A DNA stretch of 64,000 nucleotides, taken from positions 73,351 through 137,350 of the forward strand of contig JAXMEL010000008.1 of assembly GCA_046348365.1 (NCBI GenBank), given 5' to 3'. The position numbers and the translations under genes are program-made. Positions 18,712 through 31,393 of this stretch are shown here, piece by piece. This DNA comes from JAEUPI01 sp046348365. GTDB lineage: Bacteria; Pseudomonadota; Gammaproteobacteria; Burkholderiales; Burkholderiaceae_C. Under the pieces are notes generated by a model. It had not been told where the DNA came from. It searched no databases and saw only the letters and a program-made list of their open reading frames with translations. The stretch's first letter is position 1, and the number at the start of each line of letters is the position of its first letter.

Positions 18712-19584
18712 ATGGAAGGCTTCGTCCACCAGATCTTCGCCGGCCTGGCCAACGGCGTGATCTACGGCTCGATCGCGCTCGCGCTGGTGATGATCTATCA
18801 GGCCACGCACCACCTGAACTTCGCGCAGGGCGAGATGGCCACCTTCAGCACCTTCATTGCCTGGGCGCTGGTGCACAAGGGCTACCCGTACTGGGCCGCG
18901 TTCGCCATCACCGTGGCGGTGTCATTCGCCGGCGGCGTGGTCATCCAGCGCATCATCCTGCGCCCGGTGGAGAAGGCGCCCGTGCTGACCAACGTGAACG
19001 TGTTCATCGGCCTGCTGCTGATCTTCAACGCGCTGTCGGGCTGGATCTTCGACCACACGGTCAAGGCCTTCCCGAGCCCGTTCCCGCAGGAGTCGTGGCT
19101 CAAGACGCGATTCTTCTCGGCGCACGAGCTGGGCTCGTTCGCGGTGATGATGGCGGTGCTGCTGGCGCTGTACGCGTTCTTCCGCTTCACGTCGGTGGGG
19201 CTGGCGATGCGCGCCGCGGCGCTGAACCCCGAGTCGGCGCGCCTGGTGGGCGTCCGCGTGTCGTGGATGCTGGCCGTCGGCTGGGGCCTGGCGGCGGCCA
19301 TCGGCGCGGTGGCCGGCATGATGGTGGCGCCGGTGGTGTTCCTCGACCCCAACATGATGGCCGGCATCCTGCTCTACGGCTTCGCCGCGGCGCTGCTGGG
19401 CGGTGTCGACAACCCGTGGGGCGCGGTGACCGGCGGGCTGATCGTGGGCGTGCTCGAGAACCTGCTCGGCGCCTACGTGATCGGCACCGAGCTGAAGCTC
19501 ACCGTGGCGCTGGTGCTGATCGTGGGCACGCTCACGCTGATGCCAGCCGGCCTGTTCGGCAAGCGCGTGGTGACGCGGGTATGA
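18712..19584 (+). CDS. livH: branched-chain-amino-acid-type ABC transporter permease
   Basis: A 290-residue inner-membrane permease with about eight hydrophobic segments. It opens with QIFAGLANGVIYGSIALALVMIYQATHHLNFAQGEMA, the hallmark of LivH. GLAMRAAALNPESARLVGV is the cytoplasmic coupling helix, and AAALLGGVDNPWGAVTGGLIVGVLENL lies near the end. It lies 12 bases after livF and overlaps livM by four bases (ATGA). Confidence 0.93.
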   Translation: MEGFVHQIFAGLANGVIYGSIALALVMIYQATHHLNFAQGEMATFSTFIAWALVHKGYPYWAAFAITVAVSFAGGVVIQRIILRPVEKAPVLTNVNVFIGLLLIFNALSGWIFDHTVKAFPSPFPQESWLKTRFFSAHELGSFAVMMAVLLALYAFFRFTSVGLAMRAAALNPESARLVGVRVSWMLAVGWGLAAAIGAVAGMMVAPVVFLDPNMMAGILLYGFAAALLGGVDNPWGAVTGGLIVGVLENLLGAYVIGTELKLTVALVLIVGTLTLMPAGLFGKRVVTRV

Positions 19585-20627
19585 CGGCGCTGATGCATCG
19601 CAGCCGCTGGGTCGCGCTCGCGATCGTCGCCGGCGCCGTTGCGCTGGCGGTGCTGCCGTTCCTGGTCAAGAACTACCGCGTGTTCCAGTTCAACCTGGTG
19701 CTCGTCTACGCGATCGCCATCCTCGGGCTCAACATCCTCACCGGCTACAACGGCCAGATCTCGCTCGGCCACGGTGCGTTCTACGCCATCGGTGCCTACA
19801 CCGCGGCGATCCTGATGGAGCGCGCAGGCCTGCCCTACTGGGCCACCTGGCCGCTGGCGGGGCTGGTGTGCTTCGGCTTCGGCTTCCTGATGGGTTTCCC
19901 GGCGCTGCGCCTGGGCGGCCACTACCTGGCCGTGGCCACGCTGGCGCTGGCGCTCGCCATTCCGCAGCTGCTCAAGTACAAGGCCTTCGAGGCCTACACC
20001 GGCGGCGTGCAGGGCATCGTGCTCGCCAAGCCCGAGCCGCCGTTCACGTTCCGCTTCCTCGGCCAGCCGCTGAATGCCGACCGCTGGCTGTACTTCGTGT
20101 CGCTGGCGGTGACGGTGCTGATGTTCGTGCTGGCGTGGAACCTGCTGCGCGGCCGCGTGGGCCGCGCGCTGATCGCCATCCGCGACCACCCGATCGCCGC
20201 CACCGCGATGGGCATCGACCTGCCGGTGTTCAAGAGCACGGCCTTCGGCGTGTCGGCGGCCTTCACCGGCGTGGCCGGCGCGCTGGGCGCCTCGGTGATC
20301 GCCTTCGTGTCGCCCGACAGCTTCACGATGACGTTATCGATCTTCCTGCTGGTGGGCATGGTCGTCGGCGGGCTGGCGACCATTGCCGGCGCGTTCTTCG
20401 GCGCGGCGTTCATCCAGTTCGTGCCCAACCTCGCCGACGAGATCTCGAAGTCGGCGCCGGCCGCCATCTACGGCGTGCTGCTGATCGTGCTGATGTACCT
20501 GATGCCCACCGGCGTGATGGGCCTCCTGCGCTCGCTGTGGTCACGCCACGGGCCGGGTGCGCGGCGCAACCTGGCCGCGCCGCCGCCCGGCACTCCCCTG
20601 CCCTCTGCACTGACGAAGGAGAACTGA
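19581..20627 (+). CDS. livM: branched-chain-amino-acid-type ABC transporter permease
   Basis: A 348-residue permease with about ten hydrophobic segments. LNILTGYNGQISLGHGAFYAIGAYTAA and MGFPALRLGGHYLAVATLALA are the LivM signatures; RALIAIRDHPIAATAMGI is the coupling helix. The last 25 residues are polar and Pro-rich. The ATG at 19581 overlaps the livH stop, indicating coupling. Confidence 0.93.
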   Translation: MTALMHRSRWVALAIVAGAVALAVLPFLVKNYRVFQFNLVLVYAIAILGLNILTGYNGQISLGHGAFYAIGAYTAAILMERAGLPYWATWPLAGLVCFGFGFLMGFPALRLGGHYLAVATLALALAIPQLLKYKAFEAYTGGVQGIVLAKPEPPFTFRFLGQPLNADRWLYFVSLAVTVLMFVLAWNLLRGRVGRALIAIRDHPIAATAMGIDLPVFKSTAFGVSAAFTGVAGALGASVIAFVSPDSFTMTLSIFLLVGMVVGGLATIAGAFFGAAFIQFVPNLADEISKSAPAAIYGVLLIVLMYLMPTGVMGLLRSLWSRHGPGARRNLAAPPPGTPLPSALTKEN

Positions 20628-20628
20628 C

Positions 20629-21834
20629 ATGTGGACTCGAGGATTCCGTGTGGCCGCTTTCGGCCTGGCCGCCACGCTGGCGAGTGTCGGTGCCGCGGCG
20701 CAGAAGAAGTACGACCCGGGCGCCGACGACAAGGAGATCAAGATCGGCGCGATCCATCCGTATTCCGGCCCGGCGTCGGCCTACGGCACGATCGGCAAGG
20801 CAATCGGCGCCTACTTCGACAAGGTCAATGCCGAGGGCGGCATCAACGGCCGCAAGATCAAGTACGTGCCGCAGGACGACGGCTACAACCCGGCCAAGAC
20901 GGTGGAGATGGCACGCAAGCTGGTCGAGGAGGACGAAGTGCTGCTGGTGTTCAACCCGCTGGGCACGGCGCCGAACACCGCGATTCAGAAGTACCTCAAC
21001 CAGAAGAAGGTGCCTCAGCTCTTCGTGGCCACCGGCGCCACCAAGTGGGGTGACCCGAAGAACTTCCCCTGGACCATGGGCTGGCAACCGACCTATTCCG
21101 CCGAGGGTCACATCTACGCGCAACACATCCTGGAGACCAAACCGAACGCCAAGATCGGCGTGCTGATGCAGAACGACGACTACGGCAAGGATTACTACAA
21201 CGGGTTCCTGGAGGGCCTGGGCGACAAGGCCAAGTCGATGATCGTCAGCCACGTCACGTACGAAGTGACCGATCCGACGGTCGATAGCCAGATCGTTTCG
21301 CTCAAAGCCGCCGGCGCCGATGTGTTCTTCAACATCACGACGCCGAAGTTCGCTGCACAGGCGATCAAGAAGGCGGCCGAGATCGGATGGAAACCGGTGC
21401 ACTACCTGAACAACGTCTCGTTGTCGGTCGGCTCGGTGCTCACGCCGGCGGGGCTCGACAACAGCGTGGGCATCATGACGACCCAGTACGGGAAGGACCC
21501 GACCGACCCACAGTGGGCCAACGACAAAGGCATGCTCGACTGGCGTGCCTGGATGCAGAAGTACAACCCGAGCGGCGACCTCAAGGACGCCAACAACGTC
21601 TACGGCTACAGCGTTGCCATGACCCTGGTTCAGGTGCTCAAGCAATGCGGCGACAACCTCACGCGCGAGAACGTGATGAAGCAGGCAGCCAGCCTCGATC
21701 TGGTGCTGCCGACGTCGCTGCCGGGCATCAACGTCAAGACCGGGCCCGACGACTTCTACCCGATCGAGCGTGAGCAGCTGTCGCGATTCGACGGCAAGAC
21801 CTGGGTGCTCTTCGGCAAGGTATACGGCCGCTAG
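20629..21834 (+). CDS. ABC transporter periplasmic substrate-binding protein
   Basis: A 401-residue type I periplasmic binding protein (Peripla_BP_6). The signal peptide spans about 1-24 (ending GAAAQ). Then KYDPGADDKEIKIGAIHPYSGPASAYG opens the first lobe; FNPLGTAPNTAIQKYLNQKKVPQLFVATGATKWGDP is the ligand-cleft region. It follows livM after one base with AAGGAGAAC upstream, so it is the binding protein of this importer. The K-x-YDPGADDxEIKIG start is common in importers beside acyl-CoA genes, so the ligand may be an organic acid rather than leucine; that is inference. Confidence 0.92.
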   Translation: MWTRGFRVAAFGLAATLASVGAAAQKKYDPGADDKEIKIGAIHPYSGPASAYGTIGKAIGAYFDKVNAEGGINGRKIKYVPQDDGYNPAKTVEMARKLVEEDEVLLVFNPLGTAPNTAIQKYLNQKKVPQLFVATGATKWGDPKNFPWTMGWQPTYSAEGHIYAQHILETKPNAKIGVLMQNDDYGKDYYNGFLEGLGDKAKSMIVSHVTYEVTDPTVDSQIVSLKAAGADVFFNITTPKFAAQAIKKAAEIGWKPVHYLNNVSLSVGSVLTPAGLDNSVGIMTTQYGKDPTDPQWANDKGMLDWRAWMQKYNPSGDLKDANNVYGYSVAMTLVQVLKQCGDNLTRENVMKQAASLDLVLPTSLPGINVKTGPDDFYPIEREQLSRFDGKTWVLFGKVYGR

Positions 21835-21846
21835 CGGACAGGCAAA

Positions 21847-21871
21847 GGGCGCCAGCGTCAGCGCTGCGCCC
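21847..21871. terminator. candidate two-way terminator hairpin
   Basis: GGGCGC pairs with GCGCCC, extended by AGCG/CGCT after a single bulged C, giving about ten pairs around a four-base loop. It lies between convergent genes (binding protein and SDR) and includes the SDR stop codon. On the minus strand it is followed by TTT. No long U-run, so the call rests on position and stem. Confidence 0.45.
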
Positions 21872-22760
21872 GGTCCTTCGCGTCCTGCGCCTCGATGCGC
21901 TCGCGCGCGGCCTGCCACTGCGCGTCGCTCCACTCGCGCAGCGCGTAGAAGTTGCCGCCGGTGGCCAGCGCGTTGCCGCCGTCCATCATGATGCTCTGGC
22001 CGGTGAGCCAGTCGCAGCGGCCCGGCGCCATCAAGAAGGTGGCCAGGTTCTGCAGCTCGGCGAAGGTGCCGGGCCGCGCCATCGGGTTGTGCTCGCGGCT
22101 GCGCGCGCCGGGCTCCTCGCCGGGGTTGAGCCGCTTGCTCATGCCCTCGGTGGGGATCTCGCCCGGCCCCACCGCATTGAGCCGCACGCCGTAGCGCGCC
22201 CACTCGACCGCCAGCGACTTGGTCATCACGTCGATGCCGGCTTTGCTCATCGCGCTGGGCACGACGAACGGGCTGCCGGTGTCGACCCAGGTGGTGATGA
22301 TGCTCATCACGTTGCGATACGGTCGCGGTGCCTGCCAGCGGCCCGCCTTGGCCTCGGCCACCCAGCGCCTGCCCACCGCCTGCGTGACGTAGAACGTGCC
22401 GTGGAAGACGATGCCCGCGATGGCGTCGAACGCGCGCGGCGACAGGCTCTCGGTGGGCGCGATGAAGTTGCCCGCTGCGTTGTTCACCAGCCCGGTGAGC
22501 CCGCCGCCCTGCCACAGCGCCTCGACCATCTCCTCCACCGCCTGCGCGACGCGGATGTCGACGCCGAAGGTGTCGATGCGCCGGCCCGGGAACTGCGCGC
22601 GCCATGCCGCGGCGGTGTCGTCGCACACGCTCTTGCGCCGGCCGCAGATGGCCACGTCGGCGCCGAGCGAGAGGAAGTGCTCGGCCATGCCCTTGCCGAG
22701 GCCGGTGCCGCCGCCGGTGACGAGGATGCGCTGGCCGTTCATCAGACCTTGTTCGTACAT
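21858..22760 (-). CDS. SDR family oxidoreductase (2,4-dienoyl-CoA reductase-like)
   Basis: A 300-residue short-chain dehydrogenase. The NAD(P) motif TGGGTGLGKGMAEHF starts at about residue 15, and GLVNNAAGNFIAPTESL is the NNAG motif. The usual Tyr is absent: the active-site region reads SAMSKAGIDVMTKSLAVEW, with Lys but no YxxxK. That is typical of 2,4-dienoyl-CoA reductase/PECR relatives that use acyl-CoA substrates. AAGGAG precedes the ATG at 22760. It fits with the ligase and hydratase beyond the importer. Confidence 0.88.
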   Translation of the reverse strand: MYEQGLMNGQRILVTGGGTGLGKGMAEHFLSLGADVAICGRRKSVCDDTAAAWRAQFPGRRIDTFGVDIRVAQAVEEMVEALWQGGGLTGLVNNAAGNFIAPTESLSPRAFDAIAGIVFHGTFYVTQAVGRRWVAEAKAGRWQAPRPYRNVMSIITTWVDTGSPFVVPSAMSKAGIDVMTKSLAVEWARYGVRLNAVGPGEIPTEGMSKRLNPGEEPGARSREHNPMARPGTFAELQNLATFLMAPGRCDWLTGQSIMMDGGNALATGGNFYALREWSDAQWQAARERIEAQDAKDRAQR

Positions 22761-22814
22761 GCTCGGCTCCTTGCGTCGGGTGCTCAGGCCATCGCCTTGG
22801 CGAGCGCCTGGTCA

Positions 22815-24098
22815 CTACGCGCTCGCCTTGGCGAGCGCTTGGTCGATATCCCACACGATGTCGTCGATGTGCTCCAGCCCGACCGAGATGCGGATCATGT
22901 CGGGCAGCACGCCGGCGGCCTTCTGCTGTTGTTCATCGAGCTGGCGATGCGTGGTGCTCGCCGGGTGACTGATCAGCGTGCGCGTGTCGCCGATGTTCAC
23001 GAGATGGCTCATGAACTGCGCGCTCTCGATGAAGCGCACCCCGCGCTCGGGCCCGCCCTTCACGCCGAAGGCGAGCAACCCCGACGCGCCGCGCATCTGG
23101 CGCGTCAGCAGCGCATGCTGCGCGTGGTCTTCGAGGCCGGGGTAGTTCACCCAGCTCACCGCCGGGTGCGCCTTCAGATGCTGCGCCACGGCCAGCGCGT
23201 TGGCGCAGTGCCGCTCCATGCGCAGCGGCAGCGTCTCCACGCCCTGCAGGATCTGCCATGCGCTCGCCGGGCTCAGCGCGGCGCCGTAGACGCGCAGCGT
23301 CTCCATGCGGCAGCGCATCGTGAACCCGAAGTCGCCGAAGGTCTCGTAGAACTTCACGCCGTGGTAGCCGGGCGAGGGCTCGGTCATGCCGGGGAACTTG
23401 CCGTTGTCCCACGGGAATCTGCCGCTCTCGACCACGACGCCGGCGAGCGTGGTGCCGTGCCCGCCGAGATACTTGGTGGCGCTGTGCACCACGATGTCGG
23501 CACCGAGCGCGATCGGGTTGCACAGGAAGGGGCTGGGCACCGTGTTGTCGATCACCAGCGGTACGCCGTGCGCATGCGCCACCTCGGCCACGGCGGCGAT
23601 GTCGAGCACCACCAGGCTCGGGTTGCCGAGGCTCTCGGCGAACACGGCGCGTGTGTTGGGCCGCATCGCGGCGGCGAAGGCCTCGGCACTGGTGGCATCG
23701 ACGAAGGTCGTCTCGATGCCGAACTTGCGCAGGTTCACCGCGAGCATCGTCACGCTGCCGCCGTAGAGCGCGCCGGCCGCGACGATGTGGTCACCTGACT
23801 GCAGCATCGTCATCAGCGCCATCGCCTCGGCGGCCATGCCCGAGCTGCTGGCCACCGCGGCGCGCCCGCCTTCGAGCGCCGCCACGCGCTCCTCGAGCGC
23901 GGCCACCGTGGGGTTGCTCAGACGCGAATAGACGTTGCCGAAGGTCTGCAGGTTGAACAGGCTGGCCGCATGGTCGGCGCTGTCGAACACGAAGCTGGTG
24001 GTCTGGTAGATCGGCAGCGCGCGGGCACCGGTCTCGCGGTCGGGGATCTGCCCGGCGTGGATGGCCAGCGTCTCGGGCTTGAACGCGTGGTCAGCCAT
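22815..24098 (-). CDS. O-acetylhomoserine aminocarboxypropyltransferase (first paralogue)
   Basis: A 427-residue Cys/Met-metabolism PLP enzyme that would make homocysteine from O-acetylhomoserine and sulfide. It opens with FKPETLAIHAGQIPDRETGARALPIYQTTSF and carries YSRLSNPTVAALEERVAALEGG; the PLP lysine is in VVHSATKYLGGHGT. The C-terminus RISVGLEHIDDIVWDIDQAL is typical. It overlaps the upstream CoA-binding gene by eight bases, an association often seen in this order. A second copy of the family lies at 34316. Confidence 0.92.
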   Translation of the reverse strand: MADHAFKPETLAIHAGQIPDRETGARALPIYQTTSFVFDSADHAASLFNLQTFGNVYSRLSNPTVAALEERVAALEGGRAAVASSSGMAAEAMALMTMLQSGDHIVAAGALYGGSVTMLAVNLRKFGIETTFVDATSAEAFAAAMRPNTRAVFAESLGNPSLVVLDIAAVAEVAHAHGVPLVIDNTVPSPFLCNPIALGADIVVHSATKYLGGHGTTLAGVVVESGRFPWDNGKFPGMTEPSPGYHGVKFYETFGDFGFTMRCRMETLRVYGAALSPASAWQILQGVETLPLRMERHCANALAVAQHLKAHPAVSWVNYPGLEDHAQHALLTRQMRGASGLLAFGVKGGPERGVRFIESAQFMSHLVNIGDTRTLISHPASTTHRQLDEQQQKAAGVLPDMIRISVGLEHIDDIVWDIDQALAKASA

Positions 24099-24558
24099 GC
24101 GCCGGCCTCTTCGCCGAGATGACCTGCGTGTTCACGCCCGCCCAGTGCAGGCCGCCGAACAGGCGCGCGTGCTCGATCTTCACGCAGCGGTCCATCACCG
24201 AGTCGATGCCCGCGGCGCGCACCATCGCGTCGGCCAACGCGTTCCTCACGCCGAGCTGCTGCCACAGGCACTTGGCGCCGATGGCGATCGCGCTGGCCGC
24301 GATGGGCTCCACGTCGGCTTCGCGGCGGAACACGTCGACGATGTCGACCGGCGTCGGAATGCCTTCGAGCCGCGCATAGCAGCGCTCGCCGAGGATCGTC
24401 TCGTAGCGCGGATTGACCGGCACGACGCGGTAGCCCTGGCCCTGCATGTACTTGGCCGCGAAGTAGCTCGGCCGGTGCCACTCGGCCGACAGCCCCACCA
24501 CGGCGATCGTGCGGGTCTCGCGCAGGATGCGGCGCAGCGTGCTGATGTCGTCGGCCAT
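24091..24558 (-). CDS. CoA-binding domain (YccU-like) protein
   Basis: A 155-residue Rossmann-type CoA-binding protein: TIAVVGLSAEWHRPSYFAAKYMQGQGYRVVPVNPRYETILGE and the DIVDVFRR and KCLWQQLGV segments are typical. Its role is unclear; homologues often sit beside OAH sulfhydrylase genes, as here. The start MADDIS at 24558 is chosen by family length; no strong ribosome site is seen. It is divergent from the glycine riboswitch leader. Confidence 0.87.
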   Translation of the reverse strand: MADDISTLRRILRETRTIAVVGLSAEWHRPSYFAAKYMQGQGYRVVPVNPRYETILGERCYARLEGIPTPVDIVDVFRREADVEPIAASAIAIGAKCLWQQLGVRNALADAMVRAAGIDSVMDRCVKIEHARLFGGLHWAGVNTQVISAKRPAHG

Positions 24559-24652
24559 GGATGCAAACACGTCGGCTCGACGCACTGTAACCCCGCCCAC
24601 CTGCGCGCTCGTGGCCCACCCACCCGCGAAAACCCGCTGCTACACTGCCGGC

Positions 24653-24876
24653 GGCCAGGAGAGAGCTCCCGCGAGGGGGCCGCCGAAGGCGAAGGGCGCG
24701 GCGATCCACAGCGCTTCTAACGCTCAGGCACCCAGGACTGGCCAGCGCCGCCGAACCGGCGGCGATCCTCACTGGAGAGAGGCGGGCCCTGGAGCCCGTC
24801 CACCGAAGGGGCAAGCGGATGCCGGGCCGAACCCGGCGCCGTCAATCTCTCAGGTAAGCCGGACAGCGAGGGCAGG
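24653..24876 (+). promoter_or_regulatory. tandem glycine riboswitch
   Basis: Two consecutive glycine aptamers precede gcvT. The first runs from GGAGAGAGC (about 24658) through GCCGAAGG to CTCAGGCACCCAGGACT (about 24738). The second runs from GGAGAGAGGCGGG (about 24774) through CACCGAAGGGGCAAGC to TCTCTCAGGTAAGCCGGACAG (about 24867). A hairpin CCACCG...CGGTGG (24878-24899) lies between the second aptamer and the gcvT ribosome site (CGGAG) and is a likely expression platform. A possible -10, TACACT, is at 24641. Glycine binding normally turns on cleavage-system genes. This accounts for the 366-base stretch without a CDS. Confidence 0.93.
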
Positions 24877-24924
24877 CCCACCGTCGAAAGCCGCGGTGGC
24901 GTGGTATGCCCTCGGAGCTGTGTC

Positions 24925-26040
24925 ATGGCCGACGATCTGCTGAAGACCCCGCTGCACGATCTGCATCTGGAACTCGGCGCCAAGATGGTGCCCTTCGCCG
25001 GCTACGCGATGCCGGTCAACTACCCCGCGGGCATCATCGCCGAGCACAAGCAGTGCCGCGCGTCGGCGGCGCTGTTCGACGTGTCGCACATGGGCCAGCT
25101 GCGCCTCACAGGCGACGACGCGGCGCGCGCACTGGAATCGCTGGTGCCGGTGGACGTGATCGACCTGGCCCTGCACAAGCAGCGCTACGCGCTCTTCACC
25201 AACTCGAGCGGCGGCATCCTCGACGACTTGATGATCACGCGCCGCGAGGCCGACCTGCTCGTGATCGTCAATGCCGCCTGCAAGGACGCCGACACGCGGC
25301 ACCTGATCAACAACATCGGCTCGCGCTGCACCGTGGTGCCGATGCCCGACCGTGCGCTGCTCGCGCTGCAGGGCCCCAAGGCCGTGCAGGCGCTGGGCCG
25401 GCTCGACGCCGGCGTATCGCAGCTGACCTTCATGACCGGCGGCGCCTTCAAGCTCGCCGGCAGCGACTGCTTCGTCACCCGCTCGGGCTACACCGGCGAA
25501 GACGGCTTCGAGATCTCGGTGCCGGCCGACGAGGCGGTGCGCCTCGCGCGCGCGCTGCTGCGCGAGCCCGAGGTCAAGCCGGCCGGGCTCGGCGCGCGCG
25601 ACACGCTGCGGCTCGAAGCGGGGCTGTGCCTGTACGGTCACGACATCGACGCCAAGACCACGCCGGTCGAGGCCGGCCTCACCTGGGCGATGCAGAAGGT
25701 GCGGCGCCCGGGCGGCGCGCGCGCCGGCGGCTACCCGGGCGCGGCCACCATCGAGGCGCAGCTCGCCAGCGGCGCTCCCGCCAAGCGCGTCGGCCTGGTC
25801 GGGCTGGAGCGCGTGCCGGTGCGCGAAGGCGCCGTCATCGTCGATGCGCAAGGCCGCAAGCTCGGCCACGTGACCAGCGGCACGCTGGGCCCCACGGTGA
25901 ACCAGCCGATCGCGATGGCCTACCTGGCCGCCAACCACACGCAGCTGCACCACGAAGTGTTCGCCGAGGTGCGCGGCAAGCGCCTGCCGATGCGCGTGGC
26001 CGCCATGCCCTTTGCCCCGCACCGCTACCACCGCGGCTGA
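24925..26040 (+). CDS. gcvT: glycine cleavage system T protein (aminomethyltransferase)
   Basis: A 371-residue T protein that transfers the methylene of the H-protein intermediate to tetrahydrofolate. Signature segments are LKTPLHDLHLELGAKMVPFAGYAMPVNYP, FDVSHMGQLRLTG, SGYTGEDGFEISVP and GLGARDTLRLEAGLCLYGHDID. The ATG at 24925 has CGGAG about eight bases upstream; an earlier in-frame GTG would run into the leader. First gene under the glycine riboswitch. Confidence 0.97.
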   Translation: MADDLLKTPLHDLHLELGAKMVPFAGYAMPVNYPAGIIAEHKQCRASAALFDVSHMGQLRLTGDDAARALESLVPVDVIDLALHKQRYALFTNSSGGILDDLMITRREADLLVIVNAACKDADTRHLINNIGSRCTVVPMPDRALLALQGPKAVQALGRLDAGVSQLTFMTGGAFKLAGSDCFVTRSGYTGEDGFEISVPADEAVRLARALLREPEVKPAGLGARDTLRLEAGLCLYGHDIDAKTTPVEAGLTWAMQKVRRPGGARAGGYPGAATIEAQLASGAPAKRVGLVGLERVPVREGAVIVDAQGRKLGHVTSGTLGPTVNQPIAMAYLAANHTQLHHEVFAEVRGKRLPMRVAAMPFAPHRYHRG

Positions 26041-26085
26041 GCCGCGCAAACCCATCCAGACCCACCGGAAGAGGAGATCCGACCC

Positions 26086-26460
26086 ATGACGACCATGTTC
26101 ACCGCCGAGCACGAGTGGATCAACATCGAGGACCACGAGGCCGCGGTCGTCGGCATCACGCTGCATGCGCAGGACGCGCTCGGCGACATCGTGTTCGTCG
26201 ACCTGCCCGAGGTCGGCCGCACCTACAAGCGCGGCGAAGTGGCCGGCGTGGTCGAGTCGGTGAAGGCCGCGGCCGACCTCTACATGCCCGCCGAAGGCGA
26301 GATCGTCGAGGTCAACGAGGCGCTGCGCAACGACCCCGCGCTCGCCAACCGCGACCCGATGGGCGAAGGCTGGTTCTTCAAGGTGCACGTGACGCACATG
26401 GAGCAGTTCGACGAGCTGATGGACCCGCCCGCCTACGACGCGCTGCTGAAGACGCTCTGA
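26086..26460 (+). CDS. gcvH: glycine cleavage system H protein
   Basis: A 124-residue lipoyl carrier. The lipoylated lysine is in VVESVKAAADLYMPAEGEI (about residue 62); AEHEWINIED and GITLHAQDALGDIVFVDLPEVG match the family. AAGAGGAGA precedes the ATG. It shuttles the aminomethyl group between P and T proteins. Confidence 0.97.
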   Translation: MTTMFTAEHEWINIEDHEAAVVGITLHAQDALGDIVFVDLPEVGRTYKRGEVAGVVESVKAAADLYMPAEGEIVEVNEALRNDPALANRDPMGEGWFFKVHVTHMEQFDELMDPPAYDALLKTL

Positions 26461-26492
26461 CCCGTCATTGACGAACGAAACGCCGCACGACC

Positions 26493-29393
<2,901 letters not shown>

Positions 29394-29409
29394 GCGGTTA
29401 GCTCACGCG

Positions 29410-30801
<1,392 letters not shown>

Positions 30802-30802
30802 C

Positions 30803-31393
30803 TCAACGCGGCGCGAACACGCGCTCGCGCACCGCCTCGTGCGGAAACGCGTCGCCCGGGTCGACCTTGCGCCGGCGCCCGGGCGCGCACGGCATGCGGC
30901 CGGTGTCGACGTCGGAGTGGCGCACGATGGCCTCGCGCGCGATGCCGTGCCGCTGCACGATGCCGCGCAGCAGCGTCACCAGCGATGCAAGCTGCGGTTC
31001 GGGAAACGGATCGCGCCCGTCGCCGTCGTTGATCAGCTCGATGCCGATCGAGCGCGCGCTCGCGCCGAACACGTGATGCGCCACCTGCGACTCGGGCACG
31101 CTCGTGCGCAGCGTGCCGTCGCGGTCGATCATGTAGTGCACGCCGAGCTTGGGGTGAGCCTCGATCTGGCGCAGGTTGTCGGCCATGGTGCCGGCGCCGA
31201 TCCACACCGGCGCGCCGGTGCGCGCGTCGCAGGTCGGGCCGCCGGTGGCGTGGATCACCACCATCCGCACCGGCTGCGTGCGCGGCGCGCCGCTCTTGCG
31301 CGCTGCCGCTTGCGGCGCCAACAGCGTGATGGCCAGCGCGAGGGCCAGCGCGCAGCACAGCGCGCCGGTGTGCACCGACCGGGCGTTCTTCAC
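30803..31393 (-). CDS. N-acetylmuramoyl-L-alanine amidase (Amidase_2)
   Basis: A 196-residue exported peptidoglycan amidase. A signal peptide or anchor spans about 8-30 (LCCALALALAITLLAPQAAA). The zinc-amidase fold is shown by RMVVIHATGG (first His), HYMIDRDGTLRTSVPESQVAHHVFGA, SIGIELINDGDGRDPFP and ETLL-type helices, with the last ligands in VRHSDVDTGRMPCAPG. Start is GTG at 31393, overlapping the upstream MFS stop (GTGA); no in-frame ATG lies before the signal peptide. Confidence 0.85.
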   Translation of the reverse strand: MKNARSVHTGALCCALALALAITLLAPQAAARKSGAPRTQPVRMVVIHATGGPTCDARTGAPVWIGAGTMADNLRQIEAHPKLGVHYMIDRDGTLRTSVPESQVAHHVFGASARSIGIELINDGDGRDPFPEPQLASLVTLLRGIVQRHGIAREAIVRHSDVDTGRMPCAPGRRRKVDPGDAFPHEAVRERVFAPR